Origin: JAVBSX01 sp964576215
Lineage (GTDB): Bacteria > Planctomycetota > Planctomycetia > Pirellulales > Thermoguttaceae
Reading direction: 5' to 3'
Length of the DNA stretch: 12,863 nt
NCBI GenBank assembly: GCA_964576215.1
Contig: CAZNVM010000208.1
Coordinates: 1 to 12,863 of the forward strand
Below are positions 6,926 through 12,842 of this stretch, in pieces (within the stretch, counting starts at the first letter, position 1; each line of letters opens with the position of its first letter). Under the pieces are notes generated by a model, which had not been told where the DNA came from, ran no database searches, and was given only the letters and a program-made list of their open reading frames with translations. The position numbers and the translations under genes are program-made.

Positions 6926-7909
6926 ATGGCAAATGACATTTATCACAAAATCAGCAAGAGAATTGTGGACAAGGCCGGTGATGTCTTGCGGAACGAACCA
7001 CAGAATGAAGAAGCCCTCGAGGTTCTTGACACCTGGCGGACAATGCACGCCGCACCGTTGCAAAAAGCGGTTGCGGTCATTTCGGAACTTTATCAGGAAT
7101 CAACGACAAGTCCTTCGAGTCGATTAAAGCGTTCCGTTTCGATCATCGAAAAATTGGAACGGATGCCGGAAATGAAACTGTCCCGGATGCAGGACATTGC
7201 AGGTGTGCGATTGGTCGAGGCCGGTTTTTTCAACAGGGGATTATTGTCGGCGTTTCACGTTCTCCGGGAATACAGCTATCGGGAAAAACCGAAAGCGTCC
7301 GGTTATTCGGCACATCACCTGGTTTTGAGCTTGAACGGGGATTGTTACAAGGATTTTCAAATCGAATTACAGTTTCGAACTTATTTGGAACACCTTTGGG
7401 CGATGGCGGTTGAAACAGTCGGAATGTTTTATGGCGAAGCGTTGAAGGCAAGTCAAGGCAATGAGGATTGGCTCGAATTTTTCAAACTGGCAAGTGCCGC
7501 CTTGTCACACATCGAACGTCGCACCATCATTGCGGAGTATGCCAACAAAGGGATTGAGGACATTCGAAACGAGTTGCGAGAATGGGGATTGAAGAAAACG
7601 TTTTTTTCCAAATTATCGGCAATCAAAGAAGTCGGCGAACGGACTCCTGAAAAGAAATACGATTATTGGCTTTTGGAACTGAACATTAAAAAGTCCGAAA
7701 ACCGAATTTACGGTTTTGTGTCCAACCAGTTGGAAACGGCAACCGCAATGTATGCAGCCAAAGAGCGGACCCCGGCTTGTTTGCGGGGGGATGTGCAAGT
7801 TGTTCTCGTTTCGACGCAACGTTTCAAGGACCTGCGGGCGGCGTATCCCAGTTATTTTTTGGACGTCGCCGAATTTGTGCGGGTTTTGAACGATTTTTGT
7901 GGACAATAA
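6926..7909 (+). CDS. RelA/SpoT-domain alarmone synthetase, stand-alone
   Basis: 327 residues, single synthetase domain, no HD hydrolase, TGS or ACT domain. Motifs in order: SRLKRSVSIIEKL (65-77, ATP-side R-x-K...S-I-x-EKL), RMQDIAGVRLV (87-97, with the Mg-binding Asp90), a G-loop KASGYSAHHLVL (123-134, Tyr127 stacking on GTP/GDP) and IELQFRTYLEHLWAMAVE (146-163, Glu147, Gln149, Arg151, His156, Trp158). All residues expected for pyrophosphate transfer are present. It would make (p)ppGpp or a related alarmone, or, like some toxic members, pyrophosphorylate tRNA. The C-terminal ~100 residues (YDYWLLELNIKK..., then AYPSYFLDVAEFVRVL) form an accessory domain that I recall from a subgroup of ~330-aa members. 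Without a hydrolase domain, something else must remove the product. No antitoxin gene is visible beside it. It has its own promoter; no clear Shine-Dalgarno. Confidence 0.85.
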   Translation: MANDIYHKISKRIVDKAGDVLRNEPQNEEALEVLDTWRTMHAAPLQKAVAVISELYQESTTSPSSRLKRSVSIIEKLERMPEMKLSRMQDIAGVRLVEAGFFNRGLLSAFHVLREYSYREKPKASGYSAHHLVLSLNGDCYKDFQIELQFRTYLEHLWAMAVETVGMFYGEALKASQGNEDWLEFFKLASAALSHIERRTIIAEYANKGIEDIRNELREWGLKKTFFSKLSAIKEVGERTPEKKYDYWLLELNIKKSENRIYGFVSNQLETATAMYAAKERTPACLRGDVQVVLVSTQRFKDLRAAYPSYFLDVAEFVRVLNDFCGQ

Positions 7910-8302
7910 GTTTCCGGGAGTTCGATTGTGTGCCCCCGTTGGGGACTTGATGAACACTATTTGCGACAGGTTGTACTACGGCAACCAATGGAATGATTAT
8001 CGGAAAGCTGCTCATTAGCCTCCCAGAAAATTTGCGAGCACCCCGATTCGGTTGCAGGAGGATTGCAAAGTCGCTTTTTTCCTGGGAACGCAGGCTTCCA
8101 GCCTGCCAGTGAGTTCGTAGGCATCCTACCTGTGCAGGGCGGAGACTTCATTCCGCAACCTTCGCGCAGGCTGGAAGCCTGCGTTCCCAGGGACTTTGCA
8201 ATCCTCCTGTTCGACAAGTTTTTTGTACCCCGTTTCCTCTTGACATTTTCAAATGAGTTTGGAAAATGGGCCTTTTCATTTTGCACTCTCCACTCCCTTT
8301 CG
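7910..8302. other. Intergenic region, 393 bp, mostly repeat
   Basis: From 7910 to 8054 I see no gene, only a small hairpin CCCC-GTT-GGGG (7934-7944). A palindromic repeat fills 8055-8209. From 8210 to 8302 the sequence is T-rich, with a TTGACA (8240-8245) but no good -10 box at the right distance, and it ends in a pyrimidine tract (CACTCTCCACTCCC) directly before the purQ start. Confidence 0.6.
8055..8209. repeat. 155-bp palindromic (MITE-like) element
   Basis: The outer arms CAGGAGGATTGCAAAGTC (8055-8072) and its exact reverse complement (8192-8209) enclose inner 26-bp arms containing GGGAACGCAGGCTTCCAGC (8081-8106 and 8166-8191, exact inverse). The left side carries eight extra bases (GCTTTTTT, 8073-8080) between outer and inner arms. 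The 59-base centre has two small hairpins, GTAGG/CCTAC and GCGGA/TCCGC. I recall the 'GGAACGCAGGCTTCCAGCCTG' core as a common dispersed repeat in planctomycete genomes, often misannotated as short proteins. It encodes nothing and is likely a non-autonomous mobile or REP-type element. It could also end transcription of the alarmone synthetase gene. Confidence 0.85.
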
Positions 8303-9016
8303 ATGACTAACATACTCCTGCTTCGATCTCCCGGTACTCATGGTGATTTGGAAACCGCTTACGCATTTGAACAAGCCGGCGGTAAAGCGGAGCGATTGCA
8401 CCTCAATCGCGTTTTGGAAAAACCGGAGTTGCTCCGGGAATTCCAGGTCCTTTGTTTTCCCGGCGGATTCAGTTTCGGCGACGACGTCGCAGCGGGGAAA
8501 ATTTTGGCGTGTCAACTGAAAAGCCGCCTTTCCGAGACGCTACAAAAATTCAAAGACGCCGGCAAGCTGATTCTCGGCATCGGCAACGGCTTTCAAGCTC
8601 TTGTCAAGTCGGGGTTGCTCCTTGATGAAAATTCCGTAACGCTGACCTGGAACCCGTCAGGCGTTTACACGGACCGTTGGGTTAAACTTCGGGCTGTCGA
8701 TTCCAAGTGCGTCTTTCTTCGCGGTGTCGATTCGCTCTACCTTCCGATCGCGCACGCCGAAGGGCGATTCGTTGCACGGAACGGACAAATACAGGCCGCC
8801 TTGAAGTATGCACACGGCGACAATCCCAACGGTTCCCAGGACGACGTTGCCGGAATCTGCGACACCACCGGACGGGTGTTCGGACTGATGCCGCATCCGG
8901 AACGGTTTATTGATCCGCTACAGCATCCCCATTGGACGCGAATTGCTCCGAAAGACCGTCCCCGGTTCGGAGACGGTTTCAAACTCTTCCAAAACGCCGT
9001 CGAGTTTTTTCGTTGA
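8303..9016 (+). CDS. purQ: Phosphoribosylformylglycinamidine synthase glutaminase subunit, catalytic Cys missing
   Basis: 237 residues, normal length for PurQ. PurQ releases ammonia from glutamine for the PurL subunit, which with PurS converts FGAR to FGAM in purine synthesis. Family signatures: CFPGGFSFGDDVAAGKI (51-67), LGIGNGFQAL (91-100), TWNPSGVYTDRW (115-126), PIAHAEGRFV (148-157), NPNGSQDDVAGICD (174-187) and GLMPHPERF (194-202). The triad His198 and Glu200 are present. The nucleophile expected in LGICNGFQ is Gly94 (codon GGC 8582-8584). Another usual Cys, in the PGTNCD segment, is also Gly (PGTHGD). The protein should not hydrolyse glutamine unless this is a sequencing error. ATG 8303 is chosen because family similarity begins there; an upstream extension would read through the repeat. 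No Shine-Dalgarno is visible. No purL or purS lies nearby. Confidence 0.92.
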   Translation: MTNILLLRSPGTHGDLETAYAFEQAGGKAERLHLNRVLEKPELLREFQVLCFPGGFSFGDDVAAGKILACQLKSRLSETLQKFKDAGKLILGIGNGFQALVKSGLLLDENSVTLTWNPSGVYTDRWVKLRAVDSKCVFLRGVDSLYLPIAHAEGRFVARNGQIQAALKYAHGDNPNGSQDDVAGICDTTGRVFGLMPHPERFIDPLQHPHWTRIAPKDRPRFGDGFKLFQNAVEFFR

Positions 9017-9017
9017 T

Positions 9018-9135
9018 GTTGTCTGAACCACGATTCTATTGATATTTTCAGGATTACCAATAAAAAATAAAAAACAATCCTGTTCCTCTTGTAAATCTTA
9101 TGAGAATCCCGGTTCAGACAACCCCGGTTCAGACA
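9018..9135. repeat. TCTGAACC/GGTTCAGA palindromic element
   Basis: GTTGTCTGAACC (9018-9029) is the exact inverse of GGTTCAGACAAC (9111-9122). ATTCT/AGAAT extends the outer stem after a 3-base mismatch, and CAGGATT (9049-9055)/AATCCTG (9076-9082) forms an inner stem around an A-rich loop. CCCGGTTCAGACA is then repeated directly at 9108-9120 and 9123-9135. The element begins one base after the purQ stop and contains the stop codon of the convergent atpZ-like gene. I recall similar 'GTCTGAACC...CAGGATT...AATCCTG...GGTTCAGAC' repeats scattered in many bacterial genomes. It probably works as a shared bidirectional terminator. Confidence 0.75.
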
Positions 9136-9371
9136 TCCTTTCCGATTCGGATCAATTGGATCAGTGCCGTCGTCATTCCGAGAATGGCACCGAGTACCGT
9201 GAAAAGTATAAGAGTTCCGCACTTGGCGTCAAGCCAAATTCCGAAAACCGCCGGGAGTACCATGCCCAGAGCGATGGAAGAAATTCGCACACTCCATTCG
9301 TAGCCGACCGCATAGGGCGAACGCCCAGACGGGTCGGTCTTGCGTTTGTTCGGATTTGGTGTCGTTTCCAT
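9129..9371 (-). CDS. AtpZ/AtpI-like F0F1-ATPase assembly protein
   Basis: 80 residues from ATG 9371. A polar N-terminus rich in Pro, Lys and Thr (METTPNPNKRKTDPSG) is followed by two membrane helices, about 27-46 (VRISSIALGMVLPAVFGIWL) and 53-74, joined by a DAKCGT turn. The pattern 'G-x-W-L-D-x-x-x-G-T ... G-x-x-x-G' is that of the small AtpZ ('gene 1'/Ca-Mg transporter-like) proteins that accompany ATP synthase operons and are thought to help c-ring assembly or Mg handling. An upstream extension to 9482 would overlap the sbcD start on the other strand and looks random, so I reject it. No atp gene follows; the downstream neighbour is convergent purQ. The stop codon lies inside the palindromic element. 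It is driven by the promoter at 9412-9440. Confidence 0.65.
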   Translation of the reverse strand: METTPNPNKRKTDPSGRSPYAVGYEWSVRISSIALGMVLPAVFGIWLDAKCGTLILFTVLGAILGMTTALIQLIRIGKDV

Positions 9372-9390
9372 TGCGATCAATTTGCGGCTG

Positions 9391-9419
9391 TTGACTCCCG
9401 GAGGAGCGTCGATTATAGC
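9391..9419 (+). promoter_or_regulatory. sbcD promoter
   Basis: TTGACT (9391-9396), 17-base spacer, TATAGC (9414-9419). The start site would be near 9426, about 27 bases before the sbcD ATG. The -10 box overlaps that of the divergent atpZ-like promoter. Confidence 0.5.
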
Positions 9420-9440
9420 GTTTTCGCAAATGAACCACAA
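9412..9440 (-). promoter_or_regulatory. atpZ-like gene promoter
   Basis: On the minus strand TTGTGG (9440-9435), a 17-base spacer and a perfect TATAAT (9417-9412). The start site near 9405 lies about 34 bases before the ATG at 9371. It shares four bases of its -10 box with the sbcD promoter on the other strand. Confidence 0.5.
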
Positions 9441-9452
9441 TGGAATCGAAAA

Positions 9453-10676
9453 ATGAAAATTCTCCACACCTCCGACTGGCATTTAGGGCGTTATCTTTAC
9501 ACGAAGCGGCGGTATGAAGAATTCGAGCGGTTTTTGGATTGGTTGCTTGAACGGATCGAAACGGAACAGGTCCATTGCCTGATCGTTGCCGGAGATATTT
9601 TCGATACGACGACGCCGAGTCCGAGAGCACAGCAGCTCTATTTTGATTTTCTGGCGAAAATCGTGAAAACCGATTGCCGCCATGTTGTCATTATCGCGGG
9701 AAACCACGATTCGCCGTCGCTCCTGGACGCTTCGGGAACGCTCTTGAAGTCGCTCCATATTCATGTTGTGTCCCGAATTGAGAATCCTGGCGTTTTGGTC
9801 TTGAACGATCCGACCGACACGCCGGAACTGATCGTGTGTGCCGTTCCGTTTTTGCGGGACCAGGACGTCCGAAAATCGAAGCCGGGCGAAACTTGGGACG
9901 AAAAACGGCAAAACTCCATTGAGGGAGTCCGGGAATATTACCTTCGAATCGGAGAAGAGGCGTCGCAGGTTCAGCAGCGATTGGGCGTTCCAATCATCGC
10001 AACGGGGCATCTTTTTACGGCGGGAGGCCAAACCGTTGAGGGAGACGCCGTTCGGGAATTGTTTGTCGGCTCGCTCGGCGGTGTTCCCGTTGACGTGTTT
10101 CCCGATTGCTTCGATTACGTCGCACTGGGACATTTGCACATCCCGCAAAAGGTGGCCGGTTCGGAGACGATCCGGTACAGCGGTTCACCGATTCCAATGG
10201 GATTCGGCGAAGCGGTGCAGGACAAGTTTGTCAACCTTGTCGTTGTGGAGAAAGATAAAAACCGCCCGGAAATAGTTCCAATTCCGGTTCCCCGCTTTCA
10301 AGAAATGAAGCGGTTGCAGGGAGATTGGCCGGGCATTGCGGCGGAAATCGAATCACTAAAGAGCGAAAAAGGGACAATTTGGCTGGAAATCGACTACAGA
10401 GGTGATCTTATCGGCGACCTGCAAGCGAGAATCGATCAGGCGATTGCCGATTCGAACCTGGAAGTGCTCCGAATCATCAATCGTCCGAGGATGGAGAAAG
10501 ACCGGCTTTTAGGGGATTATTGCGACGATTCGCAAACCTTGGCCGATTTCAGCGTGGAAGCAACTTTCCGACGTTGTCTGGAATCCAGTAGCATTGCGAA
10601 GGATCGGCATGAAGACATTTTCAACACGTTTCAGGACGTGTGGCAAATGAGAAATGAGAGGTCAATTTCCTCTTAA
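9453..10676 (+). CDS. sbcD: Exonuclease SbcD (Mre11-type nuclease subunit)
   Basis: 407 residues, the usual length for SbcD. It is the Mn-dependent phosphodiesterase half of SbcCD (Mre11-Rad50 type), which opens DNA hairpins and trims double-strand ends. All five metallophosphatase motifs are visible: SDWHLG (7-12; Asp8, His10), VAGDIFD (45-51; Asp48), IAGNHDSPS (81-89; Asn84, His85), ATGHLFTAGG (183-192; His186) and ALGHLHIPQ (224-232; His227, His229). The GSPIPMGFGE stretch is typical of SbcD. ATG 9453 is chosen because the protein begins with the family's MKILHTSDWHLG; the frame is open upstream but not SbcD-like. The last codons (VWQMRNERSISS) come from a copy of the dispersed 19-bp motif. 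Its end overlaps the convergent LolA-like gene by 15 bases. The partner sbcC is not in the window. Confidence 0.95.
   Translation: MKILHTSDWHLGRYLYTKRRYEEFERFLDWLLERIETEQVHCLIVAGDIFDTTTPSPRAQQLYFDFLAKIVKTDCRHVVIIAGNHDSPSLLDASGTLLKSLHIHVVSRIENPGVLVLNDPTDTPELIVCAVPFLRDQDVRKSKPGETWDEKRQNSIEGVREYYLRIGEEASQVQQRLGVPIIATGHLFTAGGQTVEGDAVRELFVGSLGGVPVDVFPDCFDYVALGHLHIPQKVAGSETIRYSGSPIPMGFGEAVQDKFVNLVVVEKDKNRPEIVPIPVPRFQEMKRLQGDWPGIAAEIESLKSEKGTIWLEIDYRGDLIGDLQARIDQAIADSNLEVLRIINRPRMEKDRLLGDYCDDSQTLADFSVEATFRRCLESSSIAKDRHEDIFNTFQDVWQMRNERSISS
10641..10659. repeat. Dispersed 19-bp motif, copy 2
   Basis: TGGCAAATGAGAAATGAGA, one mismatch from the copy at 4391-4409. Here it encodes the C-terminal WQMRNE of SbcD, so the motif has supplied the end of the reading frame. 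Confidence 0.6.
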
Positions 10677-11762
10677 AATTCGATCCGCATAAAAATCCGT
10701 AACGTCATTGATAAAGACGTCTTCCGGAGGAGAAGTAAAGTCGAAAATCGAGGTTGCGATGTCGTCTCCGTTGATCGTGACCTTCAGGTATTCCCAATCG
10801 ATGCTTGGCGGATCATTGAACGGATTTTCCTTAACGCCGCCGTAATAACTGATTTGGTAAGGAAAAAAGTCCGTCTTTCCAAAATAAAGACAAACGGCGG
10901 AGGGAATGTGTTCTCCACCATGTCTGGCGATTGCCGTTTCTCCTCCATAGGATTCGAGCATCGCCTTGAGGATATCCGGTTTCAATTTTGCCGACACTTT
11001 CCAAACGGCACGCTTTTCTTCGTTGAGAACCGCACTTTCAACGGATGCGGAATCAAAATCGTAAAATTTGGTCATCTGTCTCAGCGTTCCTTCCAGTCCT
11101 CCCAGAGAAGTGAATTCCCCCAATTCGACCGGTTGCAGTCTGCTGTTGCTTTCATTTCCTTTTTGCGATCTGGTCAAAATGTCCTGAAGTTTGACCAAAT
11201 CGACACGCTCCAGACTTTTTTCATTTTCGATTTGTGAGTATTTCCAAAGGTACGACCCCGTCGTGAAGACTTTTAGCGTGCTTGAGCGGTTTTCCAAACT
11301 TGAGAGAGAGTCCGCCTGGAATCTCAAATCGAGCAGAAAACGGTTCGGTGAAACGGCGGCGTCTTGTAAGGTTGGTAATCTCTTTTCGCAATAGTTTCCG
11401 CTTCCGCCGTATCCTTCCCCGAAAAAGCGGCATTTCAAACGTACTTTGGACTCGATGGTTTTGACCTTCTGAAACCGTAGAATCGCGTTCTGAATCACTT
11501 CCGTACCACTGTGTCGGCTTGTAACTTTTTTTCCCGATTGGGCAGGTGCAGAGGAATCGTAAAATAAAAGTGTTGTAAAAAGTAGCAATATAGACAGCAG
11601 GTAGCAGACAGCAGACGGCAGACGGCAGATGGCAAGTAGACGGCAGACGGCAGACGGCAGACGGCAGACGGCAGACGGCAGACGGCAGATAGCGGATGGC
11701 AGTTTCTCTTTCGTTTCTGCCGTCTGCCGTCTGCTATCTGCCGTCTGTTTGCTACCTGCCAT
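10662..11762 (-). CDS. LolA-like exported protein with repeat-derived N-terminus
   Basis: From ATG 11762 it has 366 residues. The frame is also open to a TTG at 11939 (425 aa), which may be the used start. Residues 1-50 are encoded by the 7-bp tandem repeat and read as heptads (LPSAVCR). They run into CYLLSILLLFTTLLFYDSSAPAQ, a good signal-peptide core and cleavage site. The mature part (GTEVIQNAILRFQKVKTIES, SYLWKYSQIENEKSLERVDL, FFPYQISYYGG, and a final IFDFTSPPEDVFINDVTDFY) resembles the planctomycete LolA-like/outer-membrane lipoprotein-sorting family: an unclosed beta-barrel that binds lipids or lipoproteins in the periplasm. Several Cys are present in the mature region. No ribosome site precedes ATG 11762. 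The native 5' end has probably been altered by repeat insertion. Function is inferred from overall pattern, moderate confidence. Confidence 0.6.
   Translation of the reverse strand: MAGSKQTADSRRQTAETKEKLPSAICRLPSAVCRLPSAVCRLLAICRLPSAVCYLLSILLLFTTLLFYDSSAPAQSGKKVTSRHSGTEVIQNAILRFQKVKTIESKVRLKCRFFGEGYGGSGNYCEKRLPTLQDAAVSPNRFLLDLRFQADSLSSLENRSSTLKVFTTGSYLWKYSQIENEKSLERVDLVKLQDILTRSQKGNESNSRLQPVELGEFTSLGGLEGTLRQMTKFYDFDSASVESAVLNEEKRAVWKVSAKLKPDILKAMLESYGGETAIARHGGEHIPSAVCLYFGKTDFFPYQISYYGGVKENPFNDPPSIDWEYLKVTINGDDIATSIFDFTSPPEDVFINDVTDFYADRILRGN
11591..11761. repeat. 7-bp tandem repeat (GGCAGAC)n with inverted arm
   Basis: Six perfect GGCAGAC units plus GGCAGAT fill 11642-11690, preceded by degenerate units from 11591. 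After a short spacer (TTTCTCTTTCGTT) the same unit appears inverted at 11716-11761 (GTCTGCC and variants). The whole can fold into a long hairpin. The unit is not a multiple of three, yet every frame through it is open, since three units give the same peptide cycle (P-S-A-V-C-R-L) in each frame. It lies at the 5' end of the LolA-like gene. Confidence 0.9.
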
Positions 11763-11779
11763 TTGTTCACCAACTTTGA

Positions 11780-11834
11780 GGATTATTCCGAATTTCAGAA
11801 ATTTGCGGGATTTTACAAAAAAAGAATAATCCCG
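11780..11834. repeat. Nested inverted repeats upstream of the LolA-like gene
   Basis: GGATTATTC (11780-11788) is the inverse of GAATAATCC (11824-11832). Within it, AATTT-CAG-AAATT forms a small hairpin, and CGGGATT (11806-11812)/AATCCCG (11828-11834) is an alternative stem. It resembles a decayed palindromic repeat; no coding role. Confidence 0.45.
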
Positions 11835-11929
11835 TCTATACCAATTATGCCGATAAATAGGGTGAGATGAAAGAATCCGATTGTCCGCGACGGGGTTTTC
11901 CTGCGCGGCCGGTTTCTGACTGCGTCCAT
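11813..11929 (-). CDS. Possible small membrane protein (38 aa) or original 5' end of the LolA-like gene
   Basis: ATG 11929 opens a frame reading a basic start (MDAVRNRPRRKTPSR) followed by a strongly hydrophobic stretch (TIGFFHLTLFIGIIGIDGII, then LFL) and TAA at 11815-11813. A GGAG lies about 11 bases upstream. The positive-then-hydrophobic order is that of a membrane anchor or signal peptide. It could be a genuine small protein, or the former N-terminus of the LolA-like gene now separated by frameshift and repeat insertion. Being short, it may also be chance. Confidence 0.25.
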   Translation of the reverse strand: MDAVRNRPRRKTPSRTIGFFHLTLFIGIIGIDGIILFL

Positions 11930-11996
11930 TTTCAGTCAAGCTCCAAAGCTCCCGGAAAAAGCGGAGGAGTCAATACGTAAGGGGGAGAATCCTATA

Positions 11997-12842
11997 ATGC
12001 GATATTGTGTATTTACATTAGTTTCAGTAATATTGGCGGCTGCAATCGGATGCCAAGCCCCGTTACGTGACGGAGGATACGGTAATCACGAAGGTCACGG
12101 TATTTTGGGAAAGGACCACTTACGGATGCGGGCCCCGGTTGGTCCGGGTGCCGTCCCCACTTGGTTCAACAGCGGGATGAACGCTGAAATGAACGGAACG
12201 GGAAACTCCCAAATGACTTCTCAAATCCAGTTCCTCGGACCGGATGGGATCATCATCAACTATGAGGTTTCCATGCACGGAATGTTCGATTCGGAACCCT
12301 TGGTTTGCCCGGCGGTCCATAATTTCGCTCAAGGTGCGGTGTACCGTTTGAAACTTTCCAATATTCCGTCGTTGCCGGGCCGCGATTTGTATCCGACGAT
12401 CGAAATCGCTCCAACATTTGCCAGAACACAGGCGTTTCTCGCTCACAACATGGTTCCGGTCGAATTTACCGACAACGATTTCGATCAGGTTGCCGCCGGA
12501 AACTTTATTACGAAAGTCGTCTATCTGCCCAACCCGGAATTCCAAAGTATTGCGACCGCCGGCGTTGGAACCTTGGTTAACACGCAACTGGAACCTGGCG
12601 TCGATCCGATCACCGAAGCACAAAATCGCGGTGCAATTCTCGCTGTGATCCGAATCGGTAATAAAGACCTGAGTATGAACACCTCGCAGTATTTTGAAAC
12701 GGCCAACATGATGGCCGTAAACAATTCATATGCAAACCAATTGCAGCAAATTCCCAATGCCCCGGAACTTCCACGAGGCCCGCGAGTAACGACCATTCGA
12801 CCGACGCCGCTTGTCGCGCCGCCACAACCGGGGATGCAGTAA
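11997..12842 (+). CDS. Conserved planctomycete lipoprotein of unknown function
   Basis: 281 residues from ATG 11997, with a clear ribosome site GGGGGAG at 11981-11987. The N-terminus MRYCVFTLVSVILAAAIGCQ is a lipoprotein signal with the cleavage Cys at position 19 (lipobox AIGC), so the product should be lipid-anchored. The mature part begins with a Gly/His-rich segment. It continues with conserved-looking blocks: QIQFLGPDGIIINYE, DSEPLVCPAVHNFAQGAVYR, NIPSLPGRDLYPTIEIAP, AFLAHNMVPVEFTDNDFDQV, KVVYLPNPEFQ and ILAVIRIGNKDLS. I recall a planctomycete-specific family with the same blocks but know no function. The C-terminus is Pro-rich (PELPRGPRVTTIRPTPLVAP), as in wall- or membrane-spanning tails. 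It is divergent from the LolA-like gene, so both may serve the envelope. Confidence 0.8.
   Translation: MRYCVFTLVSVILAAAIGCQAPLRDGGYGNHEGHGILGKDHLRMRAPVGPGAVPTWFNSGMNAEMNGTGNSQMTSQIQFLGPDGIIINYEVSMHGMFDSEPLVCPAVHNFAQGAVYRLKLSNIPSLPGRDLYPTIEIAPTFARTQAFLAHNMVPVEFTDNDFDQVAAGNFITKVVYLPNPEFQSIATAGVGTLVNTQLEPGVDPITEAQNRGAILAVIRIGNKDLSMNTSQYFETANMMAVNNSYANQLQQIPNAPELPRGPRVTTIRPTPLVAPPQPGMQ

Noticed and set aside
8240..8268. purQ promoter based on TTGACA at 8240-8245
   Set aside because: The sequence at the -10 distance (AAAATG) is too poor a match to call.
8063..8302. 80-residue N-terminal extension of PurQ
   Set aside because: It translates the palindromic repeat (typical nonsense such as GNAGFQPAS and LEACVPR); PurQ similarity starts at ATG 8303.
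7957..8313. 118-aa minus-strand open frame between the alarmone synthetase gene and purQ
   Set aside because: It reads through the palindromic repeat (WKPAFPG-type peptide) and has no independent support.
9039..9452. 138-residue N-terminal extension of SbcD
   Set aside because: It overlaps the atpZ-like gene antisense and the repeat; SbcD families start at MKILHTSDWHLG.
11591..11761. CRISPR array
   Set aside because: Units are 7 bp with no spacers, and there are no cas genes; it is a simple tandem repeat.
11994..11999. TATAAT as a -10 box before the lipoprotein gene
   Set aside because: It overlaps the start codon and has no -35 at 16-18 bases upstream; transcription from it would start inside the gene.
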